A DNA stretch of 64,000 bases from Zarea fungicola (lineage: Eukaryota; Ascomycota; Sordariomycetes; Hypocreales; Cordycipitaceae). The stretch covers positions 1 to 64,000 of the forward strand of contig FWCC01000247.1 of assembly GCA_900169235.1 (NCBI GenBank). Reading direction: 5' to 3'. Shown one piece after another: positions 1 to 10,703 of the stretch. The notes below the pieces were generated by a model. It saw only the letters and a list, made by a program, of their open reading frames with translations. It ran no database searches and was not told where the DNA came from. How positions within the stretch are numbered: the stretch's first letter is position 1; the number at the start of each line of letters is the position of its first letter. The position numbers and the translations under genes are program-made.

Positions 1-35
1 CTAGGAAAACAAATAGCCAGCTAGCTTAGGTAGTT

Positions 36-106
36 AAATCTAACCCTATCCAAACCCTAAGAAAAATCTAACCCTATCCAAACCCTAAGATAACCCTAAC
101 CCTAAG
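36..106. repeat. degenerate telomere-like repeat array
   Basis: CCCTAA-type units (TTAGGG on the minus strand) are interspersed with variant units. A 27-bp unit occurs twice, at 36-62 and 64-90, and is followed by two near-perfect CCCTAA units to about 106. The G-rich strand reads toward the left edge, the correct polarity for a chromosome end on the left. Bases 1-35 are not telomeric, so the array is either slightly internal or followed by added sequence. Confidence 0.75.
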
Positions 107-1661
107 AGTTGTCGTGGTACGCAGACGCCTTCTTGCCATTCGCCTCCTTGCCATTCACCTCCTTGTCCTTTTCGTTGTCCTGGTCCTGGGCGGCTGCGGA
201 GGAAGCTTGGGCCTCGGCCTTTTCCCAGATGGAGCTGGAGAAGCGCCAGGGGTTGAACTTGGTGGCGTCTTGGAACTTGTCCGGGTCCATCTGGGCTTGC
301 GAGGCGAACCAAGACATGATGGTGCCCTTCTTGAGCGGGACGCTGTTGTCCGTGACGATGCCGTCCTTCATGACCATGCGCAGCAGCCCGCGGTTTCCAA
401 AGGGGAAGGTCACGCGCATCGACTCGTGCGCTACGCTGTCGTGACCGTGCAGGTTGATGAGCTTCTCCTTGGTCCACGGACCCGTGGCCAGAGCCTGCGC
501 CGCCTCCTCGCGGAGCTTCTCCACGGTGCCGAACTCGGCATCCGAGTCGATGATGTTGAGGATCATCTGCACCGCCGTGCCCGCCGTCTGGTGCATGCTG
601 ACAAAGTTGGTGGCAGCCAGGCGCGTCGTGATGATGCCCGTGTCGTGCAGCTCCTCGGGCCGCTTCTTGCCCGCGAAGCGTATCATGACCTGGAGCTGGT
701 CCTGCGGCTGCTCGTCCGCGTCCTTGCTCATGGCGGCCAGACGCTCCTGGTAGTGCGGTTCGAGGTGGGCCTTGATCTTGGCGAGGTTCCGCCAGGTTGG
801 GATGCTCGCCAGGCGGGCCGTGATGGGCCGCAGGATGGAAGGGGTGAGGTTGCCGACGATGGCGGTGACCATGACGCCGGCGATGATGGCCAGGGTCCGC
901 TTGAGGTAGTCCTCGTTGCGGCAGAGCGGCAGGCCGACGGTGAAGCGGCTAGACGCAGCGCACACGATTGTGCGGACGGCTTCGTCCACGGAGAGCTCGG
1001 TCCAGTTCTCCTTGTCCATGCCAAAGACTTTGGGCACGATGTACTGAAGCTCATCGTCGACTGCCGGGATCAGGGTCTGCATCATGGAGTTGAGCTACGT
1101 CTTGACCAGGCCAAACTGCCACGGGTCGCCCCAGTACCCGGCGTGGCCGAGGCTGTACGTCGACAGGTTGGCCTGGAGGAAGGCCTGGGACACGCTCAGA
1201 GCGCTGTCGGGCAGGCTCATGGCCCAGTCCACGGAGCTCTCGGGCATGACGAGGTCGGCGTTGCCGCCGTATCCTGGCACCAGCACGGGCTTTCCTTTCT
1301 TTCCGAACTGAGGGTAGAAGAGTGAAGATTAGCACAAAGTACCTGAGGTGGTAGTACAAGGACTTGTTCCAGGGCTTACCTGGCGATATGCCTCGGTGTA
1401 CAGCGCGGCACAGTCAGAGTAGTATCGAAGTCGAGTCCTCAGGGTAAAGCTTTTCTTTCCTTGGGGCTCGGCCGCCAGCGGTAGACCCGAGCCTGCGTAG
1501 TCGCCCATGGCAAAGACGGATCTGTACACGGCGGCCCCGAACCCCAAGGCTACAAAGACGGGGAAGGGGAGGAGCCAGTCGTCGGTGGGCGGCATTGTGT
1601 CCTCCAGCTTCTCCCTGTAGCTGGTTACCACGGCCAGGATGTTGCCCAGTGCGAACGGCAT
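102..1661 (-). pseudogene. cytochrome P450, truncated at telomere-like repeats and with in-frame TAG
   Basis: This is a fungal microsomal P450 (haem monooxygenase, ER-anchored). Exon 1 is 1661-1380 and carries an N-terminal hydrophobic anchor near residues 30-45. Exon 2 is 1307-102; the 72-nt intron has GTAAGC and CAG borders. The middle region is well preserved, with a [12 protein letters not shown] segment typical of the family and a PWRF motif near the C-terminus. Two lesions are visible. The codon at 1097-1095 is TAG between KT and LNS, where related P450s normally have Gln, so CAG to TAG is the simple change. The protein also ends about 45 residues after PWRF, before the cysteine haem loop, and its stop at 104-102 is the TAG of the first telomere-like unit. 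A GTGTCT-type hexamer repeat at about 1671-1700 lies in the 5' leader. It cannot encode an active P450. Confidence 0.85.
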
Positions 1662-3092
1662 TTTAGCGGCTGTGTCTGTGTCTGTGTCTGTGCCTGTGTC
1701 TCGCACGTTAATTTCCCCAAGAGTCTGTGTTATCCCCAGCTGGCCAAGGGTCTCAAGTGTTTTATTGAGCGGTGCTTGGCAGACAAAGCAGTCAGAGAGG
1801 CAGACAAACAGCTAAATAAACCGGGAGGCGAAAATATTGGGTTTGGTTTGGAATCTACCTGTTCGGTCACGGCCAAACCCCGATATATTTCTACTACTCC
1901 TCATCCCGACTCCTCAACCCGGAGGAATCTCCAAGACGGACGTTTCCCACGGTCGCATCATTGCCGCTACCAGTAATGGGAATGGCGCTGGTAGGTACTG
2001 CCGTAGCGCCCCGCCAGCTTGGAGAAGCACCCCCGAGAAGCCCCATAGGCGGGCCGTTTCCCGATCCCACCCATCCTTCTCCTCAGCCTCACGCAATTCT
2101 CCGTTCTCCACGTTACACTTTTTTTTTACCTTTCTTTTCATTTCGCCGGGATGACAAAGCATGCTGTCGATCTTTTCTCCGATCGTTTTCTTCGCGCAGT
2201 GATCCCCGTCGGGTTGCCTTTCTTGTGGCTTGCACCAATAGCAATAGCGCTGTTGTCCGGCTTATCCATCATCCCGTGTAAGTCACCTAAATGCACAGGC
2301 ACAAGTCATTGTCTTCAAAATGGACGTGGATAAGGTATTTGGTAGTACACAGCTATACCTGCAGGTGCTTTAGCATAATATCCAACTTCGGATGTGTGTA
2401 TTAGGTCTTTGTGATGCCAGAAATGGGCCCTTGCTACTACGCCGGAGATACCGCCCAGTACTGACAAGTACATAGGTGGCGGGGCAGGGACTGCATACAT
2501 GGGACGGCGTACATGGGATTGCGTACGGAACGATAGAGTCTAGACCCTGGCTGAGCATGATGGGGCTCTCAGATATGCAAGCATACGTAGCTCTCACCGG
2601 CCGGTGATGGGCATCAAGGAGCTCTTTCATCAAGGAACTCTTGTGCTTCCCCCCTCCCCCCCATCTCATCTATAAACCAAGTGTTTCTTGTATGTACGCC
2701 TCGTGCATACCCTCGTCGCTCGAGACTCATCCATCAGACCCCTCACAGACACCCGTCAAACAATAGAGCTCAGGATCTACTTTATCTTAAGATTCCTATC
2801 TTAATAGTATATATTATGCCTATTTTACCTAGTTATGCTGCTTATTTTATTTTAACTAAATATATACTGACTTTTTAACTAGATCTACCCCCTATGGTTT
2901 TACAGGGCCATATACATTTTTAACCAGACCTAGTATATCTGGTCGGCGCATGAATAATAGGTTGGTTAAAGTATGCTGCTTGCTTATTTACGCTGCTTGC
3001 TTATTAACTATATTATCTTTAAATTTTCTTTTATTTTAATAATTATTTAATAAAAGATATTATTATTTTTATAAAAATATTAATAATATTTC
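1662..3092. other. gene-free stretch, AT-rich toward its right end
   Basis: I see no convincing coding sequence. The left half is of ordinary composition and probably includes the promoter of the truncated P450. From about 2760 the sequence becomes strongly AT-rich, as in decayed transposon DNA. Confidence 0.5.
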
Positions 3093-3296
3093 TGTCACGG
3101 TCGGTGCCTACTGGATCGTCACAGTGAGGGTGACTAGAAATTGTCTATATTTGCTTAAGGAGAAGAAGGATCTAACTAGCTATGAGGTCACTATGAGTTC
3201 CTATAGGGGTAGCTGTGAGATCCCTGTTGGCTCCACCGTGTATATAATGTACGCGGCGCAGTCGCGTACCTTCCAGCCAGGCCTGGGCCTGTGACA
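3093..3296. mobile_element. solo LTR of a retrotransposon
   Basis: A 204-bp segment begins TGTCAC and ends GTGACA, an inverted terminal TG...CA pair as in LTR retrotransposons. It is flanked on both sides by the 5-bp direct repeat ATTTC (3088-3092 and 3297-3301), a perfect target-site duplication. It is less AT-rich than its surroundings. No internal gag/pol sequence is present, so it is best read as a solo LTR left by recombination. The family is unknown. Confidence 0.75.
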
Positions 3297-3301
3297 ATTT
3301 C

Positions 3302-3527
3302 CCCTACTATTTAACCTATTTAATCTTTTTTATAGTATAAATAGTAGTACTCTTTCTAATAGTACTACTAGAATAAATAATAGAATATAAAAAAAATATA
3401 AAGGAATATAAAAATAAAGTAAATATAAGCTATAAAAGAGTTAAAGCCTTACTTTCCTTTTTCTTTTTTCTTTCTTAAGTAGGTACTATTAAGCGTTAAA
3501 TATATAGTCTTTATTATTTTTAAAGTC
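3302..3527. other. AT-rich spacer
   Basis: Very AT-rich DNA with many TA and AAT runs lies between the solo LTR and the 3' end of the sugar transporter. It holds no reading frame of note and probably contains the transporter's 3' untranslated region and decayed repeats. Confidence 0.4.
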
Positions 3528-5573
3528 TTAGACCTTTACGTGTATATAGCCCTTGTCGATTGTAGGTATACCATTGCTAGCTGCCTCCTGATCGATACTC
3601 TTAGCTACATCAACTACGCCGAAGAGGCCATCCATGGTTTCCAGACTAAGGCCCTTGGTTTCGGGGACAAAGAACCATACGAAAATACCCATTATAAAGC
3701 ACAGTGTTCCAAACAAGAAAAACATGCCCTGCAAGATGGTTAGAATTTCGAAAAGAGATATGAATCGGGGCAATGTACGTAGCCAGCAGTCCCCATAGTG
3801 GCTTGCATTGTAAGGACAGACCGTGCAACAACAAAATTAAAGAGCCACTGGGTGCCAGCAGCGATGGCCACATTCGTGGCACGAAGTCGCGCGGTTGGAA
3901 TTTCCGATACAATAATCCAACAGGCATGACCCCATCCAAATTGAAAAAGACTATTTCGCATGTCAGCATAAAAGGCGTGGTGCTACTGGCAGACGACATA
4001 TTCGACTTACGCGGCAAAGGCATATATGCAAGCAATGGCAACATATCCAAACGGCGTCACACCTGCTCCAGCAACAGGGGGTTGCACACGACCATATATA
4101 CCGACAATATACATTACTGTGCCTTGGGCAGCACTTGTCCATAGTAAACTGCGCCGTCGCCCAAGAGAGTCGGCAATAAATGTAATAAATACGATAATTC
4201 CGACAGTCTTAACAATGCCATAAACCCCAGTTGCGAAAAGACCCGAAGTAGTACTATTCATACCGAGGTTTGCGAAGATTTGAGGCGCATAATAGTTCTA
4301 TTATGGTTGGTAGGTGGCTGTTAATATGTTTCCGTCCACTCGATGCTAAATTAGACTTGGGAAATATATATACTCACAATAGCGTTAGTACCAGTCATTT
4401 GTTGGAACATCATTAGTATGATGGAAATGATGAGTCGGTTACGATTGCCCGGAATAGTAAGCATCTCTTTCCAGAGAGCTCTCCATGATGCATCGCCGGC
4501 TAGTCGCCGTTCCAAGTCGAGTTGATCGGCTATTTCCTGTAACTCGGCGCGGACATATTCTGCATCAGCAGGTAGACTATCCCGCGTTATTAGCAATCAC
4601 TCAGGGCATATATTTAAAACATGTATATACCCTCGGAGATGGATAAGTACGGCAGTAGCCTTTTCCCAGTCATCCCTGCGAGCGAGCCATCGAGGGCTAT
4701 AAGAGTCAGTACTATTCCGAAAGACCTTCAACCATATAATATACTCACCTCTCAGGACAGAACAATATGCAGGTTATTAAAAGCCTTTATATCAGTCAGT
4801 AAATGCTATATTGATGTCATTCTGTGCGTAACTTACGTGGCAGGCAGGGCTTGGAGAACAAGGGGAACAATGTAGATAGCTGGAGCTGGGAGATGTGCAT
4901 TGCTGCCATAGTTGACCCTACAAAAACCATTAGCAAAGATACTAAGCAGTGAAATTTGACGTACCAAAAGGACACCAATATTCCTAGCACTGTGAACATC
5001 TGGTAGCAGGCTTGACTGTAGTTAATAACATGGCTGTATCATTGTTATTATCGTTTGGTATCGCATACCAATTAAGGCTCCACGGATGGCTCGCGGAGCA
5101 CACTCGGCAATATACATCGGCGTCAAAGCCGAAGCCGAGCCAACCCCTAAGCCGGTGATGAAGCGTCCAACATACATTAAGGGAAGCTGACCCTCAATTG
5201 CTGAACACGCCTGAAAGACTACGCCAATAGTTGTCACGATGCCGGCGCCCATAAGTGAGATCCTTCGGCCAAACCTATCTGCCGGCCACCAGGTGATGAG
5301 GCAGGCAGTAAAGCATCCTGCCTGGAGGATAGAGACGATATTCTGTTGCTGGTTGGATTTTGCCGTCTTAGACAGACTAAAGTAGTTAAACTTTTTCGCG
5401 AAGGGGTCCAGGGCTAAGATGCCTCCGATAGCGCCTGTCTCCCAGCCAAAGATCATGCCTCCGAAACAAGCTGAGGCAACGATGACAAAAACACGCCAGC
5501 CATAGATTTCCGGGGGATCATTACGCATGGCATCGTTACGCACAAAGGCGCGCAGGAGTAACGAGGCACCCAT
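3528..5573 (-). CDS. MFS sugar/quinate-type transporter, nine exons
   Basis: This is a plasma-membrane sugar porter of the major facilitator superfamily, 530 aa and about 12 membrane segments. Exons are 5573-5069, 5010-4965, 4917-4837, 4784-4749, 4696-4631, 4576-4378, 4297-4011, 3950-3779 and 3728-3528; their lengths sum to a whole number of codons with no internal stop. Family signatures are present in order: DRFGRR in loop 2-3, PESPRWL before the central loop (split by an intron), QQMTGTNAI in TM7, DSLGRR, and PETKGLSLE after TM12. One exon is only 36 nt. The family couples sugar or quinate uptake to protons; the exact substrate cannot be read. It is intact despite broken neighbours and lies next to a solo LTR on its 3' side. 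Confidence 0.85.
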
Positions 5574-6775
5574 GGTAGCTATCGCGGAGGAAATGCGACC
5601 AAGAAGGCGACGGTAGTTTCCGCTCGGGCAGCAGAACGATTGATAGTACTGGAAGAGTCCAAATGTATTGCACGAAAGGACGAGGTGTAGGATAAGTTAG
5701 TGGCGAGATAAGTAGGGGGGGAGGCAGGACTCATTAAAATGCCGTCTTGTACATGATGTTTTCTGCCTAGCCTGTGTACTGTTACTGCATTGTACTCCGT
5801 ACTCTAGTAAGGAATACGACGGCTAATTAATTGGCGGAATATCTCGAGGTAATATAAGTGGAGATAGCTTTTGTTGTGTTATACGAGGATTGACATAAAG
5901 CAAGCCACACCAAACTAGGGTACCAGATTTGTTGCGCCAAAAAGTTGCCAGCCAAACCAAGAACTTGATTACTATCCCATATCTGCGTGACATAGCCCAG
6001 GATAAGGCTCAAGGTAACCCTGAAATTTCTCTATTTTAGAAGCAGACGCTGTAAACTTCTATTGTAGTAATAGTGGTTGTAAATTGACTGAGTTTGACTG
6101 CTAACCTCATTCGAGTCCGAAAATAAGCTGTGGTTTAGGGGAATTGAACTCACGATCATGGTATCTCTTGGTCTTGACAAAGAGCAACAGTAACAGTGGA
6201 ACGGCCCCCCAATAAATGGTGTACCAACGACAACCGGGCTCACAACTGTTGCGCCAAAAAGTGGCCAGCCGCACCAAGACTTGATTACTATTCCATATCT
6301 GCGTGACAAGATTGTATTAACGAATTGTAGCCTTTATTAAGTATGATGTGGATGGAAGAAATAATCAATTGGTGGAACTCGGAACTGCCGTTTCGATACT
6401 TTTTTGTGTTGTAGGCGTTACCCCGGCGCCTTGACTCCTTAGTGCTTACCAGGACTAATGTGGCGGTGATCTGCCAGGTGTGACCGAGAAGATGAGACAA
6501 GCAGGTACTGCGGATGAGATCCGTCTCTGTAAGACTATATATCAAGAAATCTGGTGATAGTACTCCGATGAGAATGTTGAAATAGGAACTGAACAAGGGC
6601 TTCACAAGACTTGGTGCAAAATTAACATGACTTCGAGGATTTTAGAGTATGTGGAAATCCGTGAGCAATCTTATATCGATAAATCGAAAATACCTCTGCT
6701 CTTGATTAGTACCGCAATCACATGTTGATGAAAATCGGATCGAACACTGTTTGGCGGTCGTGTGCGATCCGGATT
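5574..6775 (-). other. duplicated fragment of an unrecognised membrane protein
   Basis: On the minus strand 6605-6448 encodes a plausible exon (SYFNILIGVLSPDF... then HLLGHTWQ) ending at a GTAAGC donor. A candidate acceptor at about 6299 leads into a 63-codon frame with a hydrophobic stretch and a basic tail. About 60 bp around that acceptor recur as a direct repeat: roughly 5933-5996 and 6249-6308, both containing the acceptor and a TATGG(G/A)ATAGTAATCAAG core. I do not recognise the family. It looks like a gene fragment with a duplicated exon start, not a working gene. The rest (5574-5826, 6610-6775) shows nothing, apart from the common fungal TACTCCGTACT motif near 5795. Confidence 0.35.
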
Positions 6776-8393
6776 CTACCCCCTCTTCCACAGCGCGACC
6801 TTGGTGCCGCTGAAATTGCTCATAGTCAACCCCAAATTCTCCCTAAACACATCCCGACGTGGTTCAATGCGATCATAAATCTGTGCAAGCCGGATGACAT
6901 TATAGCTAGCCTCCAGCAGCCCACTCTGCTGTCCAAGGCAGATTCTCGGCCCACCATTGAAAGGTAGATAACCCCATCCCGGCCGCAGCGGCTTCCCGTC
7001 AGGGTTCCAGCGCTCTGGGTGGAACTTGAGCGCATCGTCTCCGTAGATCTCTGGAAGGCGATGAGTTGTCGAGACGGTGTAGTAGAGTGCGGAACCCTTT
7101 GCTACGAAAATGGGGGAGGAGCCATCTTCGCCGCCTCCTCGTGGCAGGACTGTATCTCGGTGGGCGAAACGGACATTATTGGGTACTGGTGGATGAAGAC
7201 GTAGTGCTATATATTGTCAGATAGTAAACGGAAACTAGAAGTCTATTTCAACATACCTTCGTCCACGATTGCCCTGACGTATTTGAGATTCTTGACCTGC
7301 TCGTAGGTTGGACACAACCCGTCCAAGCTCGCGACTTCATTCTGTAGGCGCTGCCACACCTGAGAATGGCAACTCAAAAAGTAGAACTTGCTGCTAAGTA
7401 GCGCAGCAGTAAGGTCTCTGGCAGCCAGGAGGACGTTTAGTAACTCATCGCGTAGTTGTACCCTGTCAGGGCACACCGATCCCAGTTCATGCAGCAGGTT
7501 GTAGCGCCTAGGCGCGACGGCCTCTTTGTTGTTTCCCGGGAGACAGCCCGTCCTCGATGTACCCATCCACGAATCGATGCACGATCTTACATGACTGGTC
7601 GAAGTGCGCGTCGCGTTTAAAGCGAGCCAACTTGCCTAGAGCAAGACGAGATCCCAATGCATGCTCCACGTATTCAAATGCTTGCGAGAACTCATTCATA
7701 GCTGGGTCGCTTTGGCAGTTGATGGAGCGGCCAAACAAGAAGTCTGTGGTGTTATCAAGGGTGAAATTGAAGAAGAGAGGTTGCAAGTCCACACTCTCGC
7801 CGTCTTGTTGGGCGATTCGTTCCATTAGCTTTTGCACATGGAACTCGGTGTAAGTCAGTTCGGCCACGGCGGCTCGTGCGATGCTGGGACAAATTAAAGC
7901 CTGTACACACATGTTGGTTAGCAATTTTCGCACTCCTTGTCGATTTCGTTCTTGGTCCAGTTCTTACGCGCGAATGTTCCCAAGCCGCATCATCGGCTGT
8001 GAAGATGCCGCGTCCCAACAAAGCCTTGAACACATCGTACCGAGGTCCCACGCTTCAATCGTCGAATGGCGTAGCAAGACAAGCCTGGATGTTCTCCGGA
8101 TCGCATGTTGTGACTAATTCTTGTCCAAGGATGGATGCGACAGACGTCCACTGGGTCTTGAGCGTGTTCCTGTCGAGCTCAAGACCAATGCGCAGCTCCC
8201 TGCTCCTTTTCAGAGAGAGAAGGGTGTCAAGCCCTAGAATTGGGTCATTTTGGGGACCTCTCTTGCACGGTTTTCACTTGTGTTGCTTCTTGATGCGGGC
8301 TATCTCGAGGCGGGACTGGACGGCACGGAGGATGGCGAAGATGACGAGGAGCGCAATGCCGACCGGCAGCATATGGTCGTGTCTGAACTCCAT
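6776..8393 (-). pseudogene. CYP52-like cytochrome P450 with nonsense codon and frameshift
   Basis: This resembles the fungal CYP52/CYP539-type n-alkane and fatty-acid hydroxylases, ER-bound haem enzymes. Exons are 8393-7968, 7900-7257 and 7206-6776; introns have GTAAGA/ACAG and GTATGT/ATAG borders. Visible parts are an N-terminal anchor near residues 8-24, DPILGLD, GRGIF.ADD, the I-helix AARDLTA, the EALR (ExxR) pair rebuilt across intron 2, FHPERW and the haem loop FNGGPRICLG with its cysteine. A TGA lies in the N-terminal part between QHK and KPC. The exon lengths sum to one nucleotide more than a whole number of codons, matching a visible frame change near 7530-7545, after GLSPG. The haem and ExxR motifs are intact, so decay looks recent. 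Confidence 0.8.
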
Positions 8394-8900
8394 GATGAAG
8401 TCTTCGAATTATAATACACGTAGTTGCGGCAAAGATGTGGTTCCACTCAGATTATGTGCTACGATGAGTTGTTGTTGATCGCACAACTAGCTTGGGGCAA
8501 CCGAACAGTAGTTCAGACCTTTGGCAATCCTGATTTACCTGGATGTGGGAGCATTAGCTGCGATTATGGTCAAAAAGACCAATTTCAGGGCTCAATCGAC
8601 CCATGCGGAGCCCCAATGCCGAACAACAGTGGACCGAATCAAACTATGTTCCGTTTTGGCCCAACTACACTGGTCAGCATGTAACCGATTCGGAACACAC
8701 AACAACGGCATGTGATATGAGTCCGATCAACAATTCTTTTCTCAGAGGGAACAGTGATGAAAACATGATTACATCACGTCTCAAGTCTGTCACAGTTCAG
8801 GCAACGACACATATCGACCGTGGCAGCACCTCCAGACGTCAACTTGAGAGACATGAGCGGCCGGTGGGAAAGGGTACATGACTACAGACCGAACGGCTCC
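8394..8900. other. no gene recognised
   Basis: Short open frames occur on the plus strand but none shows a domain, intron borders or a plausible start context. It probably contains the former promoter of the broken P450. Confidence 0.35.
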
Positions 8901-8937
8901 AATCCCATGAGTTAATTAGTGACTCTGAGAGTGACTA

Positions 8938-9213
8938 AGTCTAAAAATTCGGAACGCAAGATTGTCGAGTGACCCAAAGCTAGCAATGAAGCTGCAGGGC
9001 ATTTCCTGGCTAGTCCAAGTCGCGATCTCCAAGGCACCAATCGCACTAGATATTACGCAAGATAAAGACGAAACCACTGGCAAGCCGCGAATTGTCGCGG
9101 TCCAGAAGACACTGGCTCGCGTTATGGAGGACCATCGAGTACTTGATTGGGTCGAGATCGATACCAAGTTCGAAAGCTATCATTCGACGGGGTCAAGAGC
9201 GATTGAACGTTAA
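8938..9213 (+). pseudogene. relic of a fungal lipocalin-like protein
   Basis: A frame of about 85 codons with no ATG at its 5' end contains AMKLQGISWLV, a TQDKDETTG stretch and a VLDW motif. These resemble a small fungal family of calycin/lipocalin-like proteins that read KLQG.GW..RKAI, then a beta-strand-rich core, then LDW. The conserved C-terminal part after LDW is missing. I infer a decayed fragment; the family call rests on pattern memory only. Confidence 0.3.
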
Positions 9214-9329
9214 CATGGTGTACAATGGGTGGAGGGCTTATGAAGAATCTCATGAAGGCCCTTGAAGCACGGTGCAATGGATATATATGTCTTCATATCA
9301 GTTCTAATCTTTGACGTCCTAGCTAGCGT

Positions 9330-9860
9330 TCAAACCGAAACAAAGTCCCACAAAGCATTGCCATCTTTGGTCAAAACCAACTTCTGCCTATCGCTATCGA
9401 CGCTCCACTTATCGTAGGACCATCTGTTGAGCGCCATGATCTGATACCCACCATCAGGATGTTGTCGTACAGTAAACCCCTGATTGGCACCCATCGTCTT
9501 TGCCTCGAGCAAGAGATTACCCCAGCCACCAAACCCGCGACCGCGCCCGAGGAACTTGCCATCGTGCTTGAAGCCGAACCAGCCGTTCTTCTCGACACAT
9601 TCCCACTGAACGCTTTCTGTCGGATCGAATTTGCCCTCCACGAAGGTCATCAGTTGGCCATTGCCCTTTTCGTCCACACTCAAGATCTGGTCTGAGCCGC
9701 AAAGTCGGATAACGAAGGATTTACCGCCCCAGGGGAATGTTGTAGGGGCAGTCTCGTTGCTGGTGTAGGGTGGTGGTTGGGACAAGTCGGTCTGATGTTC
9801 CTCCAGGAATGCGGGATGTGTGGCATCGATCTGAGGCTCTTGCTTTTGGAGCACGGTCAT
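9330..9860 (-). CDS. beta-trefoil/fascin-like hypothetical protein
   Basis: An intact single-exon gene of 176 aa. I chose the ATG at 9860 because the longer frame upstream lacks an ATG. The first 45 residues are low in structure and proline-rich (SQPPPYTS). The rest is beta-rich: SFVIRLCGSDQILSV, WECVEKNGWFGFKH, GKFLGRGRGFGGWGN, then a C-terminal WDFVSV. Repeated GKFLG and W-containing strands resemble the ricin/fascin-like folds seen in many fungal hypothetical proteins. No signal peptide is visible, so it is probably cytoplasmic. Its function is unknown. It sits between decayed genes but has no lesion itself. Confidence 0.65.
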   Translation of the reverse strand: MTVLQKQEPQIDATHPAFLEEHQTDLSQPPPYTSNETAPTTFPWGGKSFVIRLCGSDQILSVDEKGNGQLMTFVEGKFDPTESVQWECVEKNGWFGFKHDGKFLGRGRGFGGWGNLLLEAKTMGANQGFTVRQHPDGGYQIMALNRWSYDKWSVDSDRQKLVLTKDGNALWDFVSV

Positions 9861-10695
9861 GGCTGCTGATGGATCCGACGGCGATTGTTGCTGTAGAAGG
9901 TATTCAGGAAAAGTGGTCAAATGAGAATATCAAGGTCGATAAGTGTAGGACTCGTGATGGACTGCGCTTTGCTAGCTGCCTTGTCTGATAAGTCAAAACG
10001 GAATTCTGTGGCAACACGCGTCAATAACGCGGCCCACCGCGGCACGTGGTATGTGAGATGGACTTGAGGCCCTCCCTTTCTGACGCAATGAAAATTCGTG
10101 CAACCAAGTCATAGCCAGCTCTTCCAACCCGATTCGGCGAAACGACAACCGTTCGACGTCTCCACCGAAAGTACAAGGACACCAGAATCCTGGATTCGTG
10201 GGCTCATGGCTGTGGGGGAGAAAAGCATTCAGGCCCGACAGGGAGCTAAAAGTTGTGAGGCCAGAAATTCGCTATGCCAAATAAGGTGGCATTGTGCGAG
10301 AAATGTGGTTTCCTAGTAAACACCCTTGCCCCACGTATCTGCATGTCATGATTGCCCTTTATAGACCAGATGACATCGGGAGCTTGGCAAGCTGTGCCTG
10401 CCAGGCACGCCGAGTCTTCTGGGCTGTAAGTGGCCAACACAAGCCTTGCTTAGGCCTCGGCAGCCAAGGGCGGTTCAGACCCAGTCAATGTCTACCACAG
10501 GCGACAACTCTGTACCGGAGGCAATAATACGCTCACATAGCATGCAGTCTGCATGACGACAGTGCCAGCACCGACGACCGTTACGAAAAGCAAGCTAGGC
10601 AACTTCGACAAGGCGACGCGGCTGGCTTGGCATTTCCATTGAAAGGCACCCTTGTTAACGCATGCTCACTAGTGCTTCAGATCTTGAACCACAGT
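9861..10695. other. no gene recognised
   Basis: Two plus-strand frames of about 70 codons lie near 10098-10527, but neither has a recognisable motif. I treat the stretch as intergenic. Confidence 0.35.
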
Positions 10696-10703
10696 AGGTC
10701 AAC

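Noticed and set aside
114..1325. Long plus-strand open frame of 403 codons over the P450
   Set aside because: It is the GC-rich complement of the P450 frame; the minus strand carries recognisable P450 motifs and splice borders.
7921..7968. Apparent frameshift in the CYP52-like P450 after EHSR
   Set aside because: A GTAAGA donor, CTAAC branch site and ACAG acceptor show it is a normal intron; only the later 1-nt shift is a real lesion.
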